Made by a program: the position numbers and the translations under genes
Part shown: piece after piece, positions 35,103-44,398 of the stretch
Layout of the letters: each line of letters opens with the position of its first letter
Position numbering within the stretch: the first letter of the stretch is position 1
NCBI GenBank assembly: GCA_035455745.1
Contig: DATIEP010000025.1
Location: 11,029-75,028 of the forward strand
Direction of reading: 5' to 3'
Source of the DNA: JADGGM01 sp027307005
GTDB taxonomy: Bacteria; Gemmatimonadota; Gemmatimonadetes; Gemmatimonadales; Gemmatimonadaceae
Length of the DNA stretch: 64,000 nucleotides
Notes under the pieces: generated by a model
Databases searched by the model: none
Told to the model about the DNA's origin: nothing
Seen by the model: only the letters and a program-made list of their open reading frames with translations

Positions 35103-36413
35103 CTACTTCGGAGAGAGCGTGCTCTTGTACGGCCGCTCGCCGTGTCCAACGTAGATCTGCCGCGGACGCGCGATCTTCTGCTCCTTGTCCTGCAGCATCT
35201 CCTCCCACTGCGCGAGCCATCCCGCCGTACGCGCGATCGCGAACAACACCGTGAAAAAGTCCGTCGGGAACTTCATCGACCTGTAGATGAGCCCGGTGTA
35301 GAAGTCGACGTTCGGATACAGCTTGCGCGACGTGAAGTAGTCGTCCGACAAGGCGATGCGCTCGAGCTCGAGCGCGACCTCGAGATCCTTGTCCATGCCG
35401 ACTTCCTTGAACACATCGTCGGCCAAGCGCTTCACGATGCGCGCCCGCGGGTCGTAGCTCTTGTACACACGGTGCCCGAAGCCCATGAGCTTCTGTCCGG
35501 TTCCGGCTTTCACCTCTTCGATGAACGCCTTCACGTTCTTCGGATGTCCGATCTGTTCGATCATGCGAAGCACGGCTTCATTGGCGCCGCCGTGCAGCGG
35601 ACCATAGAGCGCCGCAATGCCCGCGGCCACCGCGGAGAACGGATCCGCGTGCGATGAGCCCACCGTGCGCACCGCCGTCGTCGAGCAGTTCTGCTCGTGA
35701 TCGGCGTGCAGGATGAACAACACTTCGGTCGCGCGCGTGAAGACCGGTCTCGACTCGTATCGCGGCTCGCTCATGCGCGCCACCATCGAGAGGAAATTCT
35801 CGACGTACGACAGGTCGTTGTCCGGATAGACGAACGGCATGCCCTTGCCGTGGCGGTAAATGAATGCCGCCAACGTGGGTACTTTCGCGATCAACCGAAC
35901 AAAGGAGAGATTCCGTTCCTCAGGATCGAAGATGTTCTTGGCGTTCGGATAGAACGATGACAACGCCGCCACCGTGCTGCACAGCATCGACATCGGGTGC
36001 GCGTCGTAGCGGAATCCCTGCAGAAAGTTCTTGATGTTTTCGTGGACGTACGTGTGGAACGTGATGTCGTGCACCCACTGGTCGTACTGCTTGGGACTCG
36101 GCAGCTCGCCATGGCGGAGCAACCACGCCGTCTCGAGAAACGTCGCGCGCTCGGCGAGTTGCTCGATCGGATATCCGCGATAGCGGAGAATGCCCTTGTC
36201 ACCGTCGATGAACGTGATCGCGCTGCGGCACGCCGCGGTGTTCAAGAACGCCGGATCGTAACTGAGCGTTCCGAATTCGTCGGGCGTCTCTTTGATTTGC
36301 CGCAGGTCCATGGCGCGCACCGCGCCATCGGTGATCGGAAGGTCGTATGTCTTGCCGGTGCGACCGTCGGTGACGGACAGGGCATCGGTCTGCGTGGCTG
36401 TTCCCTTGCTCAT
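35103..36413 (-). CDS. gltA: Citrate synthase (type II)
   Basis: 436 aa. Motifs include ITFIDGDKGILRYRGYPIEQL, FILHADHEQNCSTTAVRTVGS, AALYGPLHGGANEAVLRMI, LMGFGHRVYKSYDPRA and ALSDDYFTSRKLYPNVDFYTG. The catalytic His/His/Asp triad is present. It commits acetyl-CoA to the TCA and glyoxylate cycles encoded around it. GGGGGAACGAGG precedes the ATG. Confidence 0.97.
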   Translation of the reverse strand: MSKGTATQTDALSVTDGRTGKTYDLPITDGAVRAMDLRQIKETPDEFGTLSYDPAFLNTAACRSAITFIDGDKGILRYRGYPIEQLAERATFLETAWLLRHGELPSPKQYDQWVHDITFHTYVHENIKNFLQGFRYDAHPMSMLCSTVAALSSFYPNAKNIFDPEERNLSFVRLIAKVPTLAAFIYRHGKGMPFVYPDNDLSYVENFLSMVARMSEPRYESRPVFTRATEVLFILHADHEQNCSTTAVRTVGSSHADPFSAVAAGIAALYGPLHGGANEAVLRMIEQIGHPKNVKAFIEEVKAGTGQKLMGFGHRVYKSYDPRARIVKRLADDVFKEVGMDKDLEVALELERIALSDDYFTSRKLYPNVDFYTGLIYRSMKFPTDFFTVLFAIARTAGWLAQWEEMLQDKEQKIARPRQIYVGHGERPYKSTLSPK

Positions 36414-36627
36414 GCCTCGTTCCCCCAGGATGGCATGCCGCTCGTGCGGCCGAAATTCGCGAATGTCTCTGATGTGCAGCGAGAAACCGGCCGTGTCGCC
36501 GGTGCACGAAAACTATCGGAGTTGCAGAGCAATGGGATGGGGTTCGACATCGTTGCGCGCGATCGTTTCGCGATCGAGATTCCCGCGACCCGTGTCAGCG
36601 AGCGTTTGGGTGCCGTGCCTCTTTCGT

Positions 36628-37707
36628 TCAGATCACGACCAGATCGCGCCCGATGTCGGAGAGCGAGGCGCATCCGCACAGCGCCATCGCGGTGTCGAGC
36701 TCATCGCGCAGCGCGGTGAGGACACGCGTCACGCCGGCTTCGCCGTCCAGCGCCAGTCCCCACAAGACTGGCCGTCCGACCAGCACCGCTCGTGCGCCGA
36801 GGGCGATGGCTTTGAGCACGTCGGTGCCGCGCCTAACGCCACCGTCCACCAGCACCGGCACGCCGGTGCCCGCTGCCTCGGCGACCTCGGCCACGGCGCG
36901 AATGGTCGCGAGCGTCGTGTCGAGCTGGCGTCCGCCGTGGTTGGAGACGATGAGGCCGTTGACACCGTGGTCGGCGGCGCGCTTCGCGTCATCGCCGCGC
37001 ATCACGCCCTTGAGCACGAGCGGCAGCGGACACACGCGGCGCAGCCACTCGAGGTCCTTCCACGTGACGCCGGCGTCGTGCCGCGCGGCAAAGTACATGG
37101 CCAGTGCCGAATCGCGCTCCGCGCTGCCCGTCGTCGCGCCACCCTTCCCCACCATCATGTTCGCGAACGCGATGCCCGGCGGCGGCTGGAATGTGTTGCG
37201 CACATCGCGTTCGCGACGGCCCAACACCGGCGTGTCTACGGTGAGGACGAGCGCCCCGTATCCGCAGGCCGCAACGCGTTCGAGCATCGCTTCGGTGAGC
37301 GCGCGCTCCTGGTGCACGTAGATCTGGAACCACGGCGCGAGGGCGCACGCGGGACGAATGTCCTCGACCGTCACGCTCGACAGCGTGCTAACGGTGAGGA
37401 TGGTCTGGAGCGACGTCGCCGCGCGGGCCGTAGCGAGCTCGCCGTCGGTGTGCGCCATGCGCTGCAGCGCCATCGGCGCCACGAGGATGGGGAACGCGAG
37501 CCTCTGGCCCAACAACGTCGTCGAGAGATCGCGATGACTCACGTCGACGAGCACGCGCGGACGCAGCGCGATCGCGTCGTACGCCCGACGGTTCGCGTCC
37601 AACGTGATCTCGTCGTGCGCGCCGCCGGCGAAATAGTCGAACACCGCCGTCGGGAGCCGCGGCTTGGCGAGCGATTCGAGCTCGAGCAGGTTTACGAAGG
37701 TCGTCAC
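36628..37707 (-). CDS. FMN-dependent alpha-hydroxy-acid oxidase/dehydrogenase
   Basis: 359 aa TIM-barrel. AVFDYFAGGAHDEITLDANR, FPILVAPMALQRMAHTDGE, LTVDTPVLGRRERDVRN, LVLKGVMRGDDAKRA, GLIVSNHGGRQLD (catalytic His and Arg) and VLVDGGVRRGTDVLKAIALGA are all present. The family includes glycolate oxidase, L-lactate dehydrogenase and hydroxyisobutyrate-type enzymes; the substrate cannot be fixed by eye. If glycolate is the substrate, it would feed glyoxylate to malate synthase. The start is GTG at 37705-37707. Confidence 0.9.
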   Translation of the reverse strand: MTTFVNLLELESLAKPRLPTAVFDYFAGGAHDEITLDANRRAYDAIALRPRVLVDVSHRDLSTTLLGQRLAFPILVAPMALQRMAHTDGELATARAATSLQTILTVSTLSSVTVEDIRPACALAPWFQIYVHQERALTEAMLERVAACGYGALVLTVDTPVLGRRERDVRNTFQPPPGIAFANMMVGKGGATTGSAERDSALAMYFAARHDAGVTWKDLEWLRRVCPLPLVLKGVMRGDDAKRAADHGVNGLIVSNHGGRQLDTTLATIRAVAEVAEAAGTGVPVLVDGGVRRGTDVLKAIALGARAVLVGRPVLWGLALDGEAGVTRVLTALRDELDTAMALCGCASLSDIGRDLVVI

Positions 37708-37757
37708 GAAAACTCCCGACTGTGGCTGAACGTCTTTCCTGCATGGAGAGTGTCGGC

Positions 37758-38744
37758 GTGAGCACGATCGTTGTCAACGGGACGCGCGTGCGGCAGTTCC
37801 TCGCCATGCGCGAATGCATCGACGCCATGGAGCGCGCGCTCCGCGCGTTGACGCGAGGACACGCCGTGGTCCCGCTCCGGCCGGTGGTCCACGTCCCCGG
37901 CGAGACGGGCGGCGCCCTCGCCGCGATGCCCGCCTATCTCGGCGATCCAAAATCCCTGGGAGTCAAGGCGATCAGCGTCTTCCCCGGCAACGAGGGCACT
38001 GCGCACGACTCGCATCAGGGCGCGGTGCTGTTCTTCGACCCGGATCACGGCGCGCTCGTGGCGATCATGGATGCGGGCGCCATTACGGCCGTGCGCACCG
38101 CCGCGGTCTCGGGCGTTGCCACGCGGCTCCTCGCGAACGCGGACGCGAGCGACCTCGCGCTGCTCGGCGCCGGCGTCCAAGCGCACAGCCATCTCGAGGC
38201 GATGCGCGCCGTGCGTCCCGTGCGACGCGTGCGCGTCTGGAGCCGCACATCTGCGCGCGCCGCGGAGTTTGCCCGCCGGTACGACGCGTCCGATTGTTCG
38301 GTGACGGCCGTCGCATCGGCGCAGGAGGCCGTGGAGGGCGCGGACTTGGTATGCACCGTGACGTCGTCGCGCGAGCCGGTGCTCATGGGCGATTGGCTCG
38401 CGCCGGGCGCGCATCTCAACGTGGTGGGCGCGAGCGTGGCCGCCGCGCGCGAGGTCGACACGACCGCGGTGCTCCGCTCGGCATGCTTCGTGGACAGGCG
38501 CGAGTCCGCGCTGCGGGAAGCGGGCGACCTGGTGATTCCGATGCGCGAGGGCGCGATCACCGAATCGCACATCCGGGGCGAGTTAGGCGAGATCCTCGAC
38601 GGGACGGGCCAGGGTCGACTGACGCCGCAGGAGATCACGCTCTTCAAGTCGGTCGGCCTGGCCGTGGAAGACCTGGGCGCCGCCGACATCGTCTATCGCC
38701 GGGCGCGCGAAGACCCCGACGTGCCGCGCATCGATCTGCGCTGA
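37758..38744 (+). CDS. Ornithine cyclodeaminase/mu-crystallin family enzyme
   Basis: 328 aa. The N-terminal part (FLAMRECIDAMERALRALTRG) and Rossmann NAD-binding motif (DLALLGAGVQAHSHLEAM) are clear, with ITAVRTAAVSGVATRLLA between them. Members include ornithine cyclodeaminase, alanine dehydrogenase and ketimine reductases; this one's substrate is unresolved. The GTG at 37758 is chosen over an upstream ATG (37743) because GGAGAG sits at proper distance. It is divergent from the hydroxyacid oxidase, with only 50 bp between. Confidence 0.85.
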   Translation: MSTIVVNGTRVRQFLAMRECIDAMERALRALTRGHAVVPLRPVVHVPGETGGALAAMPAYLGDPKSLGVKAISVFPGNEGTAHDSHQGAVLFFDPDHGALVAIMDAGAITAVRTAAVSGVATRLLANADASDLALLGAGVQAHSHLEAMRAVRPVRRVRVWSRTSARAAEFARRYDASDCSVTAVASAQEAVEGADLVCTVTSSREPVLMGDWLAPGAHLNVVGASVAAAREVDTTAVLRSACFVDRRESALREAGDLVIPMREGAITESHIRGELGEILDGTGQGRLTPQEITLFKSVGLAVEDLGAADIVYRRAREDPDVPRIDLR

Positions 38745-38758
38745 CGGCGGGCGGCGCG

Positions 38759-39910
38759 TTAGGCGCGCGGTGCGCCGGCGGCGAACCGCGACAGCCGGAA
38801 CGGCGCGACGTCGACCACCGGGCTCGTGCCTAACGCAATGTCGGCGAGTGCCTCGCCGATCGCCGGCGCGAACTTGAAGCCGTGCCCCGAGCACGCGCTG
38901 GCGACGATCACCTGGGGGGCGCCCGGATGTGCATCGATCACGAAATGCCCGTCCGGCGTGTTGGTGTAGAGGCACGCCGCGCTCTCGCTCACGATGCCCG
39001 CCGCGTCATCCAAGTATCGATCGACCAGCGAGAGCACCGCAGCCTGCTCCTCGTGCGAGGCCTGAGCGAGGGGCTCCTCGGGATCGACCGTTGCACCTTG
39101 ATGGTGCAGCGCAGCTTTGAGTCCGTCGCCGACATCGGGAATGACGTAGAACATGCACCCCGGAGCGTATTCCCAGATCGCGACCGGAAGTTGGCGCGCC
39201 CCCACCCGCTCGGGATGTTTGCGCGGCGTGATCCAGTGTATCACCTGTCGCTCGACGACGAGCGGGACGCCGAGGGCCGGAGCGAGCCGCGGGAGCCAGG
39301 CGCCGGGAGTGAGAATGACGCGACGCGCCTGATACACCGCGCGATCGGTCGTGACCGCCACCGATCCCGAGGATGCGTTCCAGCGCAACACACGTTCCTC
39401 GGTGTTGAGCACGGCACCGTGTTCCCGCGCGGCCGCGCGCAGGGACTCGACGCATCGCTCGGGAAACAGGATGCCCGCGCGGTGCTCGTGCACGCCCACG
39501 GTGCCGGGGGGCGGCGCCAATGCCGGGACGCGGCGTTTGAGCTCGTGCGCGTCGAGCACCTCGTGCTCGACGCCGTGCTCGCGGGCGCTCCGCAGCGCGC
39601 CGGACACGAGCACGCCGTCGGGCGCGCCTAACGTAAGGCCGCCGGTGCGCCGGAACAGCGGACGGCCCGTCAGGCGCTCGAGCTCCGCCCACAGATGGTA
39701 CGCCCGCCGCACGAGGGGCACGTACGCCGGGTGCTCGAAGTACGCCTCGCGGATGATCCGGGTGCGTCCGTGGGACGACCCGTGCGCGTGCGGCGGCGCC
39801 CACCGGTCGATCGCGGTCACGCGCACGCCGCGACGCGCCAGCGCGTAGGCCGCGGCGCTTCCCATTACCCCGGCGCCGATCACCATCACGTCGCACGCGC
39901 TCGCGCTCAC
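38759..39910 (-). CDS. SolA/MSOX-type FAD amine oxidase
   Basis: 383 aa. The dinucleotide motif DVMVIGAGVMGSAAAYALA is followed by HGSSHGRTRIIREAYFEHP, characteristic of monomeric sarcosine / N-methyltryptophan oxidases. The Cys in SAACLYTNTPDGHFVID matches the position used for covalent FAD attachment, and ACSGHGFKFAPAIGE follows. It oxidises a secondary amine with release of H2O2. The GTG start overlaps the aceK stop (GTGA), which is an odd partner for aceK. The stop is TAA inside GCCTAAC. Confidence 0.88.
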   Translation of the reverse strand: MSASACDVMVIGAGVMGSAAAYALARRGVRVTAIDRWAPPHAHGSSHGRTRIIREAYFEHPAYVPLVRRAYHLWAELERLTGRPLFRRTGGLTLGAPDGVLVSGALRSAREHGVEHEVLDAHELKRRVPALAPPPGTVGVHEHRAGILFPERCVESLRAAAREHGAVLNTEERVLRWNASSGSVAVTTDRAVYQARRVILTPGAWLPRLAPALGVPLVVERQVIHWITPRKHPERVGARQLPVAIWEYAPGCMFYVIPDVGDGLKAALHHQGATVDPEEPLAQASHEEQAAVLSLVDRYLDDAAGIVSESAACLYTNTPDGHFVIDAHPGAPQVIVASACSGHGFKFAPAIGEALADIALGTSPVVDVAPFRLSRFAAGAPRA

Positions 39911-41637
39911 GTGTGACGGAGCCGCCTCGACTCGGGGTACGGGAAGACGTCCGGCATGTCGCCGCGACGCTGCCGTTCCTGCATCGATTGCCAGAACTCG
40001 ACGGTGAACAGATCGCGATGCCGCTGCAAGAATCGCTTGCGGAGCTTGCCGGGCGGCACCATGAATGCCTCGAACTCTTCCGGGAAGACGTCGTTTTCGC
40101 CCACGTAGTACCAGGGTTCCGCCGCCATCTCCTGCTCGGGCGTTTGCGGCTGCGGCAGGCGCCGGAAGACACAGTCGGTGAGGAGCGACAACTCGTCGTA
40201 GTCGTAGAAGATCACGCGTCCGTGGCGGCTCACGCCGAAATTTTTCATCAGCATGTCGCCGGTGAAGATGTTGGCGGCGGCGAGATCCTTGATGGCGGTG
40301 CCATAGTCGAGCATCGCGAGGGCCGCGTCGTACGGCGACTCATCGCGCAGGTAGACGTTGAGCGGCGTGACGCGCCGCTCGGTGTACAGATGCCTAACGA
40401 CGACGTGGTCGCCGCGGAGCTCGACGCTCGACGGCGCCGCATCGAGCAGGTGCGCCAGTAGCGGCTCGCTGAAGCAGCCGCGCGGCAGGTCGAGGTGCTC
40501 GAACTCCTGGGCGTCCGCCAGGCGGCCCACGCGGTCGCGCACGAACACGAACTGGTACTTGTCCATCACGCGCCGCCGGGTGGTGCGCTTCGGATGGCCG
40601 AAGCGGTCCCTGATGATCTTGAACACGACGTTGAGCGACGGCAGCGTGAACACGCTCATCACGAGGCCCTGCTCGCCGGGCGCGAACTCGAAACGCGCGC
40701 CGGGCGCCGCGAGGTGCGCGACCAGCGTCCGATAGAGCTCGGTCTTGCCGTGCTTGTTGAACCCGATCGAGTTGTACAACTCGTCGATGCGCTTGAGCGG
40801 CATGATCCCGTGGAGAAAATCGACCACTGCGTGCGGGCGCGCGATCTCGACGAGGAAATACGACCAACTGAACCCGAAGACGATGCTCGCCTCGTCCTCG
40901 CTCAGCAGCACCGCATCCACGTAGATGCCCTCGTCGCCGTTGAGCAGCGGCAGCAGCAGCGGGAGCGCCGGCTTGTCGTCGTCGCGCAGCAAGCGGCCGA
41001 CGAGATAGGCGCCTTTGTTGCGGAAGAACGGCGCCTCGAGCACCTCGATCGCGTCGAAGCCTAACGCACCCCGCAGCGTGAGCAGCTCGGCGTCGATGCG
41101 CTCGGCGACCCGCTCGGCGTCGCCGTCCATGTCGCGCCACCGCGCCACATCCCACGACAGATCGTGCAGCATGCGTCGAACGACGTCGGCCGTGTCGTCC
41201 CGCCACGCATAGCGCCGCGTGACCGGCGGCCCATCGTCGATGTCGCCGGGCTCGTTGTCGGGGAAAACGTATTCGACCAACGGGTTCACACCGACCGTCG
41301 AGAAAATGCGCCGCGTCACCGAATTGAAAAAACTCTCCGCGATCTCGCAGTCGGCACGCTCGGCGATGAGGGCGCCGTGCATCCACTTTATTTCTTCCCA
41401 CGTCGTGACGTCGGTGACGCAGTCGCCCAACATGGCGCGCGTCTGTGCCAGCACCATGTCCACGTGCTGCTTGTAGAGCACGATCCGCTCCGATGCATCG
41501 CGCTGCGCTTCGCGCCATTCGCGCCGCACGAAATGCTCGGACGCGCGTCGCGTGATGGCGCGAAAGCGGCTCTGGTAGGCGTCGTACGCCTCATGGATCG
41601 CCGTCGCCACCGCCTCGACGTTCCCGTTGCCGTTCAT
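39907..41637 (-). CDS. aceK: Isocitrate dehydrogenase kinase/phosphatase
   Basis: 576 aa, normal for AceK. Regions recognised are YKQHVDMVLAQTRAMLGD, ESFFNSVTRRIFSTVGV, VVDFLHGIMPLKRIDELYNS, FGHPKRTTRRRVMDKYQFVF, GRVIFYDYDELSLL and GENDVFPEEFEAFMVPPGKL. It switches isocitrate dehydrogenase off by phosphorylation and on by dephosphorylation, opening the glyoxylate bypass. It is divergent from icd with a 60-bp shared promoter region, unlike the aceBAK operon of enterics. The ATG at 41637 is chosen; an in-frame GTG lies 15 bp upstream. Confidence 0.94.
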   Translation of the reverse strand: MNGNGNVEAVATAIHEAYDAYQSRFRAITRRASEHFVRREWREAQRDASERIVLYKQHVDMVLAQTRAMLGDCVTDVTTWEEIKWMHGALIAERADCEIAESFFNSVTRRIFSTVGVNPLVEYVFPDNEPGDIDDGPPVTRRYAWRDDTADVVRRMLHDLSWDVARWRDMDGDAERVAERIDAELLTLRGALGFDAIEVLEAPFFRNKGAYLVGRLLRDDDKPALPLLLPLLNGDEGIYVDAVLLSEDEASIVFGFSWSYFLVEIARPHAVVDFLHGIMPLKRIDELYNSIGFNKHGKTELYRTLVAHLAAPGARFEFAPGEQGLVMSVFTLPSLNVVFKIIRDRFGHPKRTTRRRVMDKYQFVFVRDRVGRLADAQEFEHLDLPRGCFSEPLLAHLLDAAPSSVELRGDHVVVRHLYTERRVTPLNVYLRDESPYDAALAMLDYGTAIKDLAAANIFTGDMLMKNFGVSRHGRVIFYDYDELSLLTDCVFRRLPQPQTPEQEMAAEPWYYVGENDVFPEEFEAFMVPPGKLRKRFLQRHRDLFTVEFWQSMQERQRRGDMPDVFPYPESRRLRHT

Positions 41638-41697
41638 GACACCCGACGTCACTTTTCAGGAGTTCCAACGCATACCGACGACTGCCCAGGGAGCATC

Positions 41698-42951
41698 ATG
41701 TCGACCTCCACCGTGTCCGAATACAAGCACCTTGCACCGGCCGACGGCGTGCCGATCACCATGCGTGATGGCAAGCTGTCCGTGCCCACCGAGCCCATCA
41801 TCCCGTTCATCGAGGGCGACGGCACCGGGCCCGATATCTGGCGCGCCTCGCAATTCGTGCTCGATGGTGCGGTCCGCAAAGCATACGGCTCGAAGCGTCG
41901 CATTGCGTGGTTCGAGGTGCTGGCCGGCGAGAAATCCAAGAATGTGCTCAATACGTGGCTGCCTGAGGAAACGGTGGCCGCGATCTCGAAATATCTGGTC
42001 GCAATCAAAGGACCGCTCACGACGCCGGTCGGCGGCGGATTCCGCTCGCTCAACGTCGCGCTGCGCCAGCAACTCGATCTGTATGCCTGCGTGCGACCCG
42101 TGCGCTGGTTCGAGGGCGTGCCCTCACCGGTCAAGGCGCCGCAGGATGTGAACATGGTGATCTTCCGGGAGAATACGGAAGACATCTACGCCGGCATCGA
42201 GTACAAGGCGCGCTCTCCGGAAGCCGAGAAGCTCATCCGGTTTCTGCGCGAGGAGCTGGGAGCGCGCACCATCCGCTTTCCGGACTCCAGCGGCATCGGC
42301 ATCAAGCCGATCTCGGAAGACGGCACCAAGCGTCTGGTGCGGGCGGCGATCGACTATGCCATCGCGCAGCGGCATCCGAGCGTGACCTTGGTGCACAAGG
42401 GCAACATCATGAAGTACACGGAGGGCGCGTTCCGCGACTGGGGCTACGAGACGGCGCGCCAGGAGTACGGCGCCACGGAGCTCGACGGCGGCCCGTGGCT
42501 CAAGCTGCCTAACGGACTGGTGATCAAGGACGTGATCGCCGACGCGTTCCTGCAGCAGATTCTCCTGCGGCCCAAGGACTACAGCGTGATCGCGACGCCC
42601 AACTTGAACGGCGACTACATCTCGGACGCGCTGGCGGCGCAGGTCGGCGGCATCGGCATCGCACCCGGCGCGAACATCAACTATCTCACCGGTCACGCCG
42701 TGTTCGAGGCCACGCACGGCACGGCGCCCAAGTACGCGGGCCAGGACAAGGTGAACCCGGGCTCGCTGATTCTGAGCGGCGAGATGATGCTCCGCTATCT
42801 CGGGTGGCCGGAGGCAGCGGATCTGATCGTCCGCTCGCTCGAGAAAACGATCGCGCAGAAGCGCGTGACGTACGACTTCGAGCGGCTGATGCCCGGTTCG
42901 ACGCTGCTCAAGACGAGCGAGTTCGGGAAGGCGATGGTCGAGAACATGTAG
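41698..42951 (+). CDS. icd: NADP-type isocitrate dehydrogenase
   Basis: 417 aa. IPFIEGDGTGPDIWRAS, the loop GGGFRSLNVALRQQLDLY, TEDIYAGIEY, LVHKGNIMKYTEGAF and ATHGTAPKYAGQDKVNPGS match the E. coli-type dimeric enzyme. Ser117 in FRSLN corresponds to the serine that AceK phosphorylates in E. coli. AGGGAG lies 5 nt before the ATG. A strong terminator follows at 42975-43003. Confidence 0.96.
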   Translation: MSTSTVSEYKHLAPADGVPITMRDGKLSVPTEPIIPFIEGDGTGPDIWRASQFVLDGAVRKAYGSKRRIAWFEVLAGEKSKNVLNTWLPEETVAAISKYLVAIKGPLTTPVGGGFRSLNVALRQQLDLYACVRPVRWFEGVPSPVKAPQDVNMVIFRENTEDIYAGIEYKARSPEAEKLIRFLREELGARTIRFPDSSGIGIKPISEDGTKRLVRAAIDYAIAQRHPSVTLVHKGNIMKYTEGAFRDWGYETARQEYGATELDGGPWLKLPNGLVIKDVIADAFLQQILLRPKDYSVIATPNLNGDYISDALAAQVGGIGIAPGANINYLTGHAVFEATHGTAPKYAGQDKVNPGSLILSGEMMLRYLGWPEAADLIVRSLEKTIAQKRVTYDFERLMPGSTLLKTSEFGKAMVENM

Positions 42952-42974
42952 GCCCGGAAGATCTCCGATATGCG

Positions 42975-43003
42975 AAAACGGCGGCCTAACGGGCCGCCGT
43001 TTT
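42975..43003. terminator. Bidirectional intrinsic terminator with GCCTAAC in its loop
   Basis: A perfect 12-bp stem (42975-42986 with 42992-43003) has A4 on the 5' side and T4 on the 3' side, so it can end icd (+) and the SusD gene (-). The 5-nt loop is TAACG, so GCCTAAC spans the stem-loop junction. Confidence 0.85.
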
Positions 43004-43028
43004 CATTATACAGCGTTTGCCTGCTCGC

Positions 43029-44369
43029 TCAGTGCGACAGGTTCGGATTGTTCGCCCGCTCGATGTCGGGCAGCTTCAGGCACAGCGCCGAACCGTCGGG
43101 CCCGTACTGCCCGCCGTTCCGATACGGAGATCCGGGCGCCGGCTGCAGCGACAGGTTGTTGCGGATGACGTCGTACAGGCGCTGGCCCTCGAGGAACAAC
43201 TCTCGGCTCCGCTCCTCGATGACCTGGGCGAGCACCGACGCCTGGTCCGTCGCGCCGATGTAGGGCGGCAAGCCGGCGCGTGCGTGCAGCGCGTTGATGA
43301 TGGTGATCGCGCTCGCCGGATCGCCGTCGCGCACGTCGGCTTCGGCGATGATCAGCTGGGCCTCCGACCACTTGGCGACCGGGATCGACGCGCCGACGTC
43401 GGTGTACTTGAGCTGCTGCCACTCCTCGAGACCGGATTCAGACACCGCGCCGAAATTCCTCGTGGGGACTCGCGGATCGGCCACCCCGTCATACGTCATG
43501 TTCTGGTAGCGCGGTCCGACGGAGGATTCGATGCCGACGCTGTTGTTCTCGGCCCAGACACGGTTCTCGCGGCGCGGAATCGTACCCGACGCCGTCGAGA
43601 CATGCTCGTAGTTCACGTCCGTGATCTGCCCAGCGTCTGCCTTGGCAGCGTCCCACAAGCCCTGATCCAGCTCTGAGCGAGCGCGCCCGATATAGGCCAT
43701 CTCGAGCGCGTCTTCATTGTTGTTCGACGATTGCGCCGTCGTGATCGCCAGCGTGAACGACGAGTCGGCCGACTGGAACATCTGCTGCGGCGTCAGCTCC
43801 GTCCCGTACGTGATGGTTCCATCCGGGTTCAGCGTCGAGATGACGGACGAGCAGAACATTTCGCCTAACTGAATGCGGGCATAGCCCGCGTACGCGGCCA
43901 AGGTCGCGATCAGGCTGTCCCGGCTCACGCCGGTCGGCACCTGGGCGTCGGTGGCGTTCTGCAGGATGCGCAGGACGTTGTCCGCCGACTCGCGGGCGCG
44001 GTTCGACGGGATGTAGGTCCCTTCGTCATCGCAATCCGCGATCGCGTAGAGTTCCTGGTCCGTGGGCACCGAGCGCTTGTCGTACACCCATCGCGCGGCC
44101 GTCTCGGTGGCGTCCTCGAGCTCGTCCGTCAGCTCGCCGCCCACGATGATGAATGAGCCTAACGCGCAATCGAAGTCGCCGATCGCGCCGTTCGTCAAGA
44201 GAACCGCATTGGACGGCGTCTCCAGCGGACCCGCCGGAATGCGGCTCGGCACAGGCACGTCGAGCAGGCTGTCACAGGCAGCGAGCGCGCTGAGTAGGAG
44301 CGCCGCACCGAACAGCAGAATGCCCTGTCTCGACCGTCGCGCCGTGGTGTTACTCTGCGAGAGTTTCAT
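43029..44369 (-). CDS. SusD/RagB-like outer-membrane lipoprotein
   Basis: 446 aa. A type II signal peptide ends in the lipobox SALAAC (Cys about 32). The body shows SusD/TPR character: TYIPSNRARESADNVLRILQ, AYAGYARIQLGEMFCSS, EMAYIGRARSELDQGLWDAA, AKWSEAQLIIAEADVRDGD and the C-terminal VIEERSRELFLEGQRLYDVIR block. It caps the SusC-like receptor encoded immediately upstream (29-bp gap). The substrate is unknown; no glycosidase or peptidase is linked. Confidence 0.92.
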   Translation of the reverse strand: MKLSQSNTTARRSRQGILLFGAALLLSALAACDSLLDVPVPSRIPAGPLETPSNAVLLTNGAIGDFDCALGSFIIVGGELTDELEDATETAARWVYDKRSVPTDQELYAIADCDDEGTYIPSNRARESADNVLRILQNATDAQVPTGVSRDSLIATLAAYAGYARIQLGEMFCSSVISTLNPDGTITYGTELTPQQMFQSADSSFTLAITTAQSSNNNEDALEMAYIGRARSELDQGLWDAAKADAGQITDVNYEHVSTASGTIPRRENRVWAENNSVGIESSVGPRYQNMTYDGVADPRVPTRNFGAVSESGLEEWQQLKYTDVGASIPVAKWSEAQLIIAEADVRDGDPASAITIINALHARAGLPPYIGATDQASVLAQVIEERSRELFLEGQRLYDVIRNNLSLQPAPGSPYRNGGQYGPDGSALCLKLPDIERANNPNLSH

Positions 44370-44398
44370 GAGAGTTGTCGGCTGAGTGAGGTCGTCGG

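Noticed and set aside
36414..36627. A gene in the 214-bp gap between gltA and the hydroxyacid oxidase
   Set aside because: No frame has a start with ribosome-binding site and the translated sequences are low-complexity. It should contain the gltA promoter, which I could not place with confidence.
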